Shown: positions 9,301-14,930 of the stretch, one piece after another
Position numbering within the stretch: position 1 is the stretch's first letter
How the letters are laid out: each line of letters opens with the position of its first letter
DNA from: Bacteroidales bacterium
GTDB lineage: Bacteria; Bacteroidota; Bacteroidia; Bacteroidales; Muribaculaceae
Reading direction: 5' to 3'
Length of the DNA: 61,923 bases
Assembly: GCA_015060975.1 (NCBI GenBank)
Contig: SUXI01000014.1
Coordinates: 1-61,923 of the forward strand
Program-made: the position numbers and the translations under genes
Notes under the pieces: model-generated
Seen by the model: only the letters and a program-made list of their open reading frames with translations
The model's database searches: none
What the model was told of the DNA's origin: nothing

Positions 9301-11333
9301 ATCGCCTGCCTATCCTCCTCGCTTAACTCTGCTGTTTCCTCTTGTGCAACGTCATTCGATTCAACACCGTTGCCATCAACTCCTTCGGATTCCCCTGCAA
9401 CATCTTCATTTCCTCGAGTGATATCAGGTTGTGTTCCCGGCAATACTTCAACGCCTCCTTCGCTTTCGCTATTATCTGAGCGTTGGTCATCTTCTGCATT
9501 TTCTTTATTTCTTCGTTCATGTTCTTCTTTTATTCGTTCTTCTGCTACAAAGTTATCATAATTATCCAATTCTTCAGCACTCATCTCTCGACTTTCTATG
9601 AACTCGTCCCATTGTGCCTCATTTGCCCAATATTCCTCCTCGCTCACGCCATACTTCTCTCTATACATCGCATCACGCTCAAAGGCTTCAATCTCCTCCG
9701 CCGAGTATTGTTCTTCATATCCTCCCTGCTCAGCTTCCATACGTGCATCATGTTCTCCCTTAACATAGTCCCACATCATTTGTGGAGTTGGCATACTTGT
9801 TACCACATCAAGCAACACATCAAGAGGACTCCCCTCGCTCATATCCTCACCATAACTACCGGTATATTCATTCCACAATTTATCGGCTAATGCTTCAGGA
9901 GACAACCCTCCACGATCATCTATCAACCAACCCATGGCTCGTGATTCATCATTGCGAGCTGTGACAACCTCTCCTCGGCGGTTCACGCCTCTGCGACCTG
10001 TTGTATGGCTACCCAATCCGCGTGTTGATCCATTGTCATTCCATCGCATCTTATGATTACCTACCAATAACGCTTGTGCCACATATTCATGGAAACTGCT
10101 CGGTGTATCTTCCCACTGTGCCATAGCCTTGCGGTAATCGCCACGGTTGCGTCCTCGCTCCTCGGCTCTACGAGATTGTTCGGCTCGCTCTTGTTGCTCT
10201 CGTTCTCGTTGGGCGATGTCTGCTTCCATTTGTCGCTTTGCTCGCTCCTTACGTCGCATTTCTGGAACTGCCTCTTGCACTCCTTGCCAATATGCCAACG
10301 ACACTTGTTCCGCTTCCAACTGCTCACGCCATTTCGCACGCTCTGCAATATAAGCATCTTCATCCTCTCCCATCTTCGGCTTCTTCTTCTCAAGTTGAGC
10401 AATGCGCTTTGTTGCCCCATCTATTTTAGCCTGCACAAAAGCATCTGCCTCATCCTCATCGAGGTCAGGGTCATTATATATATCCGCAATAGTAGCCTCC
10501 ACCGGTGCACTCTCATACATCGGCTCCCCTTTCGCATCTACCGGAATAGCCGGTGTATTGACTCCGCCCTCTTGCATATCCGATTTATTTTCACTATCTT
10601 CGCCTTCAGAAATCTCGTTTTGCAGAGTAGCCGTGCCATTCTGCTTGCCTTCGGGTTCCGTTTCAATGTCACTACTGCTGGCGGAAGCGGGATTTTTCTT
10701 TTCATATGCTGTCAATAACCAATTAGATGTTGGTTCATTCCCCAGCATTTTACTGATTACCGCTCTATGCGTACTCGATTCAAGAACTATTCTATTATCC
10801 GATTGGCTTGTTACTACCATACCATCAATAGTCCCTTGCAAATCACTTAATACTTCAGGGTGTTTTTTAGCAATATGAGCAAGACCATAACCATCATTAC
10901 CATACACAACCGATATATCGCCTACCTCTCCATGATGCAATGCTCCTACGGCTTCCCCATTCTTTCGACGTAACAAGAACGCTACAGCCTCCTTTACCTT
11001 ACCCTTAAACTGGTCATAAATCTCTCCAAACGTACCCACGCCCACAGGCTCCGGCTCTCCCGAGTCATTCTGAGGGGTTGATTGCGAACTATCACCATCT
11101 AATTGTGAATTATCCACAACTTCCACCTCACTCTCATCGTATGGTAAAACCTTTCCATCCTCTCTCTCAACCATCACCTTCCCATCCTCGGGGAATGACG
11201 TAGCAACACCGGCAACTCCTCCCACTCGCACTGCAATCCCCGGCGCAATCCCTTTCGGTCCTTCCGCAATAACAACTCCACCTTGCTCTTCAGATACGTC
11301 CGATTCAGGCAAAACCGCATATTCCGCACTCAT
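3312..11333 (-). CDS. Large polyvalent protein fragment (multi-domain phage/ICE effector-like)
   Basis: One open frame of 2673 codons. Domains recognisable in order: PBECR-type (barnase/EndoU/colicin/RelE-like) nuclease near residues 95-235; zincin with HEMIH near 830; LPD23-like zincin with HEIQH near 1185; a second PBECR-like segment (YLFIKTF...VHFESVTVKQDG) near 1430; minimal nucleotidyltransferase with GSRRRGDGRDDSDLDIVVE near 1555; third zincin HEAVAHYGL near 1810; another PBECR copy near 1965-2100; and an inorganic-pyrophosphatase-like domain (GYIRGTEGVDGDHIDVFL) near 2170-2270. Acid- and Gln-rich linkers join them. Proteins of this type are carried by phages and conjugative elements and are thought to be delivered or to act during transfer. 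The last roughly 20 residues turn abruptly AT-rich and hydrophobic (FNFYILYNLF), and the start lies just past a tRNA terminator, so both ends look truncated. Start codon uncertain. Confidence 0.75.
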   Translation of the reverse strand: MSAEYAVLPESDVSEEQGGVVIAEGPKGIAPGIAVRVGGVAGVATSFPEDGKVMVEREDGKVLPYDESEVEVVDNSQLDGDSSQSTPQNDSGEPEPVGVGTFGEIYDQFKGKVKEAVAFLLRRKNGEAVGALHHGEVGDISVVYGNDGYGLAHIAKKHPEVLSDLQGTIDGMVVTSQSDNRIVLESSTHRAVISKMLGNEPTSNWLLTAYEKKNPASASSSDIETEPEGKQNGTATLQNEISEGEDSENKSDMQEGGVNTPAIPVDAKGEPMYESAPVEATIADIYNDPDLDEDEADAFVQAKIDGATKRIAQLEKKKPKMGEDEDAYIAERAKWREQLEAEQVSLAYWQGVQEAVPEMRRKERAKRQMEADIAQREREQQERAEQSRRAEERGRNRGDYRKAMAQWEDTPSSFHEYVAQALLVGNHKMRWNDNGSTRGLGSHTTGRRGVNRRGEVVTARNDESRAMGWLIDDRGGLSPEALADKLWNEYTGSYGEDMSEGSPLDVLLDVVTSMPTPQMMWDYVKGEHDARMEAEQGGYEEQYSAEEIEAFERDAMYREKYGVSEEEYWANEAQWDEFIESREMSAEELDNYDNFVAEERIKEEHERRNKENAEDDQRSDNSESEGGVEVLPGTQPDITRGNEDVAGESEGVDGNGVESNDVAQEETAELSEEDRQAIDNMPIPMLKRQIKDTATTLFNVSQNSDQWQEENKDKIERAKLLLAYAKQELARKERLKKSNKWGVKVGNTATPFDMVRKMFEEFNSNEDLAQLFEKVAKVFETLPIKVVFSDTIGAKSTQGWFSPTTGTLKLPGYFVYGGGISEQNKAETILHEMIHAVTTYALYINEKPYLQTELGFRLSDDMHAAIRQLKRIYASIASDKDFKGEYGAVSVHEMIAELSNVQFREKLKKKGLWETIVDAIKQLFGITPSNALEGAEAALEYMLNNFDRSQWEKMAGMGEKRGKQMRIGVDKQIIGEKGASALDKADEVTHRMDNLGVAREMEADGKDAKAIRMATGWERGADGKWRYEIEDYSIKEEKIDFITNQLDYKNTATIILKDLLEDAQGLFAAYPELRNMRVVIKKDSSVIGQGELQWYDAVYDRQIVLNEAAIISHFAKSALERYGKADVGIIRIKQGYDPTTKEKFTNEADKQEALKTYIEMMNEALLDYHRFKGQNKDIATSILTHEIQHAIQFIEGFARGSSPKEFADVRGAVLDSIDFMTNGDLLKGNSISNSQSLRDALNKKIPYTNISLKEGYIDNLQKVARKYGYDNIDALVDDFEKMPSAFEQYHRTAGEVEARNASARMGMSADERRATLLSETEDVAREDQIFLMENSGVSAMAEGEINDLISQMKANASVEPIVEISEENWVDKIGTPIGEVKMGEHQKSKLFNKGREKQYGMLLETLSNPDIVLEEQSKEDPTHERDSVYLFIKTFQKEDGSKYVHFESVTVKQDGLEVSISSHIIRENQLRNKMKRDRLLYKATALDQSTNSSAEQSIKGGSLSSIDKGSDNIGDVQGLENYSAEELKEIAREYIEDVIAESGFDAEVVDLAIYGSRRRGDGRDDSDLDIVVEYSGNAREDDLFNALNDAETQLEIDGVKVDINPITKSKSGTLGEFMERVREYDEGNESTKESQPLSRGATAPLSEQEGSLEDDGLLFRDGDVTTSPLASGGELGTTAEASTVGYSDAEVSMANDPIAKIMGKSQRSGKQQAKFAERERKAMRNRVAELAEKMHLDNVEVVESSQSTPSPLTPQSQATAPLKQGSTAGAISSRKARAKGWFDTKTGKIVINISNHTSVADVERTLLHEAVAHYGLRELFGKQFDTFLDNVYLHADAEVRAQIIELAKRRGWDFRTATEEYLAGLAEETNFEALEHNWSWWQKIKQLFMDMLESIGWDYKGPELSDNELRYLLWRSYENMVNPGRHRSILGMAEDVAKQYALGVGNYSADAESMSQVAEEGEKAEPQPIGNGAFGAIYTQFRGKAKEAIAFLMRKQSGEAIGALSHPEIGEIDLVWGKEGTSHSDGYGLAKLVKYHPEVLDNLQEILSGMNVVKRSPNRVQLESNTHKASVRLTWDNQRKTWLLTAFEKKETPETTISSTGVDNSPKGLLDDTAPQQSSSVSADKGTINLRNTNELGEKIAEAESEVNTNPTDKQKEAGNYKKGHVQIGTFNVTIEQPKGSVRSGVDADGNKWETEMQNTYGYIRGTEGVDGDHIDVFLSDDIDGWDGHKVFVVDQRNADGSFDEHKVMLGFNDINDAEVAYMSNYEEGWQGLGAITGVSIEEFEKWIASSHRKTKAFAEYKSVKTTEGQSTDEGILFRDGESDGTREEYDRRVRTTTKKLPGLAMTGYNFMEAFFNELRSVEILQDIIKKKYGLKKLPSYENVLDAENRLSSMNLQEFKTFVDGIYEKLMSYSDKWIRKGGETQDSINRYMIAKSGLERNREFTVRDAINERLYAKDEKDRISKSKAKKWRQEYVDARNALLKQFKDGDIDYKEFNRLADSLARRYAGGRAIADYSGLSGVTEDAENFREKAEQIVLEFESRHGDDIKGFWESVNECTRASLKKSYASGLLTKELYEHLNGMFEWYVPMRGFDDNTAEDVYSYIGADTGVFNPTVASAKGHTEVSQDALATIANMMQSAILQGNRNSVKQAFFNFYILYNLFRFYLYICANK

Positions 11334-11344
11334 CTGTTTTCAGG

Positions 11345-11372
11345 GCAAAAACAAAGGCGACCGAAGTCGCCT
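11345..11372 (-). terminator. Terminator of tRNA-Arg
   Basis: On the minus strand AGGCGAC-TTCG-GTCGCCT forms a 7-bp stem with a stable UUCG loop, followed by TTGTTTTTG. It lies 5 nt past the tRNA 3' end and just before the polyvalent gene, so the tRNA unit is intact and the big gene is not simply read from it. Confidence 0.85.
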
Positions 11373-11377
11373 CAAAG

Positions 11378-11449
11378 TACACCCGTGGGGAGTCGAACCC
11401 CAATCGTTGGAACCGGAATCCAATATTCTATCCATTGAACTACGGATGC
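11378..11449 (-). tRNA. tRNA-Arg (anticodon CCG)
   Basis: 72 nt folding as a cloverleaf: acceptor GCATCCG with CGGGTGT (two G-U pairs), D arm GTTC/GAAT, anticodon stem TTGGA/TCCAA with loop TTCCGGT giving anticodon CCG, T arm TGGGG/CCCCA with TTCGACT, and discriminator A. CCA is not encoded. It decodes CGG. Its 3' side abuts the polyvalent-protein fragment, a usual position for an integration site, although no second copy of the tRNA end was found in the window. Confidence 0.93.
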
Positions 11450-11469
11450 TTTTATATATAAATTTTGTG

Positions 11470-11501
11470 CAAAAGTAGCGGTTTTTTTGTAGTTTTGCAA
11501 A
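11470..11501 (-). promoter_or_regulatory. Promoter of tRNA-Arg
   Basis: Minus strand: TTTG (11501-11498), 20-nt spacer, TACTTTTG (11477-11470), a close match to the Bacteroidota TTTG-N19/21-TAnnTTTG promoter. It overlaps a plus-strand TAGTTTTG box (11490-11497) that can serve ung, so the two genes use interlocked divergent promoters. Confidence 0.7.
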
Positions 11502-11527
11502 TGCGAATAAAAAATGGCTAATTCGTT

Positions 11528-12190
11528 ATGAATGTAAAAATCGAATCATCATGGCATAAACGGCTTGAAAAAGAGTGGTCGAAAGATTATTTTATAAAGC
11601 TCACCGAGTTTGTCAGGGCAGAATATCGTACTAAAACAATATTCCCTCCCGGTGGAAAAATATTTGCGGCATTTGACGCTTGTCCTTTCGATGATGTCAA
11701 AGTTGTAATTTTGGGACAAGACCCTTATCATGATACAGGACAAGCCAACGGATTGTGTTTTTCGGTAAATCCCGGAATACAAATGCCTCCTTCGTTGGTC
11801 AATATATTTAAAGAGATACAAGCCGACTTGGGCAAAGCAATCCCCGACAATGGCGATTTAAGTCGTTGGGCAAAGCAAGGTGTATTATTATTAAATGCGA
11901 CATTGACGGTTGAAGCACATAGAGCCGGCTCACACCAAAATCGCGGATGGGAAGAATTTACCGATGAAGTTATTATGCGATTGGCACAAGACCGAAACGG
12001 TATTGTGTTTATGCTTTGGGGGTCATACGCCATAAAGAAGGGTGCATTCATTGACCGCAATCGACATTTAATACTTACCTCCCCTCATCCCTCACCACTA
12101 TCGGCTTATAGAGGATTCTTTGGCAATAAACATTTTTCAAAAGCGAACGAATATTTGCAATCACAAGGGAAAAGCCCTATTGACTGGTAA
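11528..12190 (+). CDS. ung: Uracil-DNA glycosylase
   Basis: 220 residues, the usual family length. It removes uracil from DNA as the first step of base excision repair. The catalytic loop GQDPYH lies at residues 63-68 (Asp is the general base), and the leucine-loop motif HPSPLSAYRGFFGNKHFSKAN near residue 180 supplies the catalytic His and DNA-intercalating segment. A TAGTTTTG box at 11490-11497 is a plausible promoter. It starts a run of four same-strand genes with short gaps (16, 8 and 43 nt). Confidence 0.97.
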   Translation: MNVKIESSWHKRLEKEWSKDYFIKLTEFVRAEYRTKTIFPPGGKIFAAFDACPFDDVKVVILGQDPYHDTGQANGLCFSVNPGIQMPPSLVNIFKEIQADLGKAIPDNGDLSRWAKQGVLLLNATLTVEAHRAGSHQNRGWEEFTDEVIMRLAQDRNGIVFMLWGSYAIKKGAFIDRNRHLILTSPHPSPLSAYRGFFGNKHFSKANEYLQSQGKSPIDW

Positions 12191-12206
12191 CAAAACTATA
12201 TAACAA

Positions 12207-12599
12207 ATGAAATATACACTTGAAGAAAGAATTAAACGTGCAAGGGTTTTACATAAACAAGGTTACAACTGCTCGCAATGTGTGGTAATGGTATTTGACG
12301 ACATTCATGGACTAAATAATGACCTTGCGGCTCGCATGGCGGCAGGATTTGGCGGAGGTGTTGGCGGCATGCGTCAAATATGTGGAGCCGTATCGGGCAT
12401 GGTCATGCTCGAAGGGCTTTTCAAATATACTCAACCAACAGATAAACCAATGTTATATGCCAACATAAAAGAAATAACCGGGCAATTCAAAAGCATAAAT
12501 GGGTCATTCGTATGCGGAGATTTATTGCGTCCCGGGCGTAAACCATGTATAGAGTTGATTGAAGATGCAATTACAATTATTGATGACAAATTGCGTTAA
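12207..12599 (+). CDS. C_GCAxxG_C_C family redox-type protein
   Basis: 130 residues. The conserved cysteine pattern of PF09719 is visible: GYNCSQCVV near residue 20, ICGAVSGMVM (the GCAxxG-like centre, here with CGAVSG) near 58, then VCGDLL and PCIEL at the C-terminus. The family is thought to be redox active or to bind metal, and often occurs beside reductases or transporters. No signal peptide is seen, so it is probably cytoplasmic. Likely co-transcribed with ung (16-nt gap) and the downstream T9SS plug-like gene. Substrate unknown. Confidence 0.8.
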   Translation: MKYTLEERIKRARVLHKQGYNCSQCVVMVFDDIHGLNNDLAARMAAGFGGGVGGMRQICGAVSGMVMLEGLFKYTQPTDKPMLYANIKEITGQFKSINGSFVCGDLLRPGRKPCIELIEDAITIIDDKLR

Positions 12600-12607
12600 T
12601 ATAATAG

Positions 12608-13876
12608 ATGATTAAACAACGAATCATATTATCATTTTTATTTGCGACAGCAATTTTTATCGCGAAAGCAACATTAGTTGAAGATACCAATAATGGAATC
12701 TTCAACCCAAATTTCAAAACTCTGCAAGTTAAAGTTGATGGCAATGACTATGCGCCACCTGTCATTACATTAGGTACCGATGACAGAGTAATAATCTCTT
12801 TTGATGAGCTCACATACGAGCATAGCTATTTGCGATATTCGTTAGTGCATTGTGATGCGTTGTGGAGACCATCGGGACTTGTCGATGCCGAATTTGTCGA
12901 TGGATTTAATTATGGCGACATCGATGAGTATGAATATTCCCAACTCACTTCGGTTCACTATGTTCATTACAACATCACATTACCCAACGAACAATTACGC
13001 TTTACAATCTCAGGCAACTACCTTCTTAGAGTATATCCCGAGAATGACCCCGACAATACCATTCTGCAAGCCCGCTTCATGGTAAGCGAAGCTAAGGCAT
13101 CAATTTCGGCATCGGTTTCATCGCGCACCGATGTTGACTACAACAACGCACATCAACAATTATCGTTATCGGTCGATGCAAGCAAATTAAATGTGAGAGA
13201 TATGTATGGCGATTTAACGGTTATTGTATCTCAAAATTCACGCATTGATAATGAAGTGGTATTGTCAAAACCACTAAGAGTATCAGGGAATAAAGCGTTT
13301 TACGAACATTTATCACCATTAGTGTTCAAAGCAGGGAATGAATACCGTCGCATGGAAACCGTATCGGTAACATATCCGGGAATGGGTGTGGCAGATATAG
13401 GATATAGCGAACCCTATTACCATCAGGTTTTAATTACCGACCGTTTGCGGTCAACCGAGCAATATCTATATGACCAGACTCAATTTGGTCGCTTTACAAT
13501 AAGAGAATACAACTCATCTCAAAGTGATATTGAAGCCGATTATGTTTTAACACATTTCTCTTTGGATATGCCTGAACAATATGAATACGGCATATTTCTT
13601 GATGGTGATTTTACTTTCCGACGATTTGATCCTGAGTCGCGTATGATTTTTAATCGAGCCACCGGATTATATGAGAAATCTTTATTATTAAAACAAGGAG
13701 CATATAATTATCAATACCTTGCTGTTCCCATTGGTTCTATGACAGGGCAAACAAAACAAATTGAGGGTGACTTTCATGAAACTGTAAATGAATATCTTAT
13801 AAAAGTATATTACCATCGTCCCGGTGAGCGTTATAACCGCTTGGTGGGAGTTGCAATGGTGTATTCAGGACGATAA
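12608..13876 (+). CDS. DUF5103 protein (type IX secretion system plug-like)
   Basis: 422 residues with an N-terminal signal or membrane segment (ILSFLFATAIFIAKA). The body matches the DUF5103 / T9SS plug N-terminal family (PF17116): NPNFKTLQVKVDGNDYAPPVITLGTDDRVIISFDEL, SLVHCDALWRPSGL, and IFLDGDFTFRRFDPESRMIFN...YNYQYLAVP. The family is associated with the plug that closes the SprA translocon of the type IX secretion system. This supports T9SS in the organism and fits the tailed secreted proteins elsewhere in the window. Confidence 0.85.
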   Translation: MIKQRIILSFLFATAIFIAKATLVEDTNNGIFNPNFKTLQVKVDGNDYAPPVITLGTDDRVIISFDELTYEHSYLRYSLVHCDALWRPSGLVDAEFVDGFNYGDIDEYEYSQLTSVHYVHYNITLPNEQLRFTISGNYLLRVYPENDPDNTILQARFMVSEAKASISASVSSRTDVDYNNAHQQLSLSVDASKLNVRDMYGDLTVIVSQNSRIDNEVVLSKPLRVSGNKAFYEHLSPLVFKAGNEYRRMETVSVTYPGMGVADIGYSEPYYHQVLITDRLRSTEQYLYDQTQFGRFTIREYNSSQSDIEADYVLTHFSLDMPEQYEYGIFLDGDFTFRRFDPESRMIFNRATGLYEKSLLLKQGAYNYQYLAVPIGSMTGQTKQIEGDFHETVNEYLIKVYYHRPGERYNRLVGVAMVYSGR

Positions 13877-13919
13877 CTAAATATATCTTAACTTGGAAAC
13901 AAACATAGAAGAAACAATA

Positions 13920-14507
13920 ATGCTACAAATAAATGATACACTTGTGTCGCTCGATCTCGCCGAACAATACTTTTGTTGCGACCTTGACAGCTGCTTAGGC
14001 GAATGTTGCATTGAAGGAGATGCAGGTGCTCCTATAACAGAGGAAGAACGTGATAAAATTCAAGAAATACTACCCGTGATATGGGATGATTTACTACCCC
14101 AAGCCCAAGCCGAAATTAAAGCTAACGGAGTAGGATATGTTGATGAAGAAGGCGACTTGGTAACATCTATTGTTGATGGCAAAAACTGTGTATTCACTTG
14201 CTATGCTCCCGGGGGGATGTGTCAATGTGCAATAGAAAAGGCTTATCGTGCCGGAAAAATCGATTTTTACAAACCGTCATCATGCCATCTATATCCGGTG
14301 AGGCTAAAAGAATATCCAACATTCACTGCTGTGAATTATCATCGCTGGAAGATATGCAAATGTGCCGAGTTGCTTGGTCGCAAAAACGGAGTGCGACTAT
14401 ATCAATTCCTTAAAGAACCACTAACACGCCGATTTGGGAAAGAATGGTATGACGAGCTTGTGCTTGCTTGCGAGGCATACCTTGAAGAATATGGTGATAA
14501 AAAATAA
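13920..14507 (+). CDS. DUF3109 family cysteine-rich protein
   Basis: ATG 13920 (MLQINDTLVSLDL) is preferred to the in-frame TTG at 13893, because family members begin 'MLQI-DTLVSLD'. It gives 195 residues. Cysteines are arranged as FCCDLDSCLGECCIEGDAGAP near the N-terminus and CVFTCYAPGGMCQCAIE plus SSCHLYPVR and KICKCAELLG further on, resembling zinc or Fe-S cluster binding proteins of the YkgJ kind. Function not established. Last gene of the ung run; a hairpin follows at 14511-14538. Confidence 0.85.
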   Translation: MLQINDTLVSLDLAEQYFCCDLDSCLGECCIEGDAGAPITEEERDKIQEILPVIWDDLLPQAQAEIKANGVGYVDEEGDLVTSIVDGKNCVFTCYAPGGMCQCAIEKAYRAGKIDFYKPSSCHLYPVRLKEYPTFTAVNYHRWKICKCAELLGRKNGVRLYQFLKEPLTRRFGKEWYDELVLACEAYLEEYGDKK

Positions 14508-14510
14508 ATC

Positions 14511-14538
14511 TGTAGCCGGCTCTCACGAGTCGGCTACA
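14511..14538 (+). terminator. Hairpin at the end of the ung run
   Basis: TGTAGCCG and CGGCTACA pair perfectly (8 bp) across a 12-nt loop, 3 nt after the DUF3109 stop. There is no strong T-run, so it may act as a weak terminator or RNA-stabilising hairpin. Confidence 0.55.
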
Positions 14539-14707
14539 AATCAATACATACTTACTTATGAAAAAACTTTCCTTCTGTTACTCATCCATAAAACACCCCA
14601 CAGCCATATTTTGTTCTCAAGAATCTAATTATTTCACATCTGATTTTGCAAAATAATTTATATATTTGCAGGCGACAATAAAAATTGTCACACATTTGAT
14701 ATAAAAA

Positions 14708-14883
14708 AGAAGCGTTTTGCTTTTCGCTCTTAGTTGAAAACCTGAGAAATTTTCTGAATGAGATGCGAGGAAAGACAAAGCGGTTCCTGCGTGTATATGC
14801 GTGGGCTGCTATTCCTACATCTGTATCTCAAGGTTTTCTCAGGACCATCAACTAAAGACGTGGCAATGCAGTGCCACGCTTCT
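14708..14883 (+). ncRNA. Candidate structured leader RNA of the Big2/dockerin operon
   Basis: Nested complementary segments: AGAAGC (14708-14713) with GCTTCT (14878-14883); TTAGTTGA (14730-14737) with TCAACTAA (14848-14855); CCTGAGAAA (14741-14749) with TTTCTCAGG (14835-14843); and within that GATG..AGGAA with TTCCT.CATC. A local hairpin GTGGCA/TGCCAC (14860-14865/14872-14877) lies between helices. Together they make a closed multi-branch structure of about 176 nt, ending 47 nt before the ATG at 14931. A TATATTTG box at 14661-14668 could start the transcript. Ligand or trigger unknown. Confidence 0.6.
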
Positions 14884-14930
14884 CGTTTTAACCAATTGTC
14901 TTGTGGCGCTGAGAGACACCTATTTATTTT

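Noticed and set aside
11378..11403. tRNA-Arg 3' end as an att site with a second copy inside the window
   Set aside because: No second copy of the tRNA 3' sequence was seen near 3300-3400 or at the left edge, so the site remains a suggestion only.
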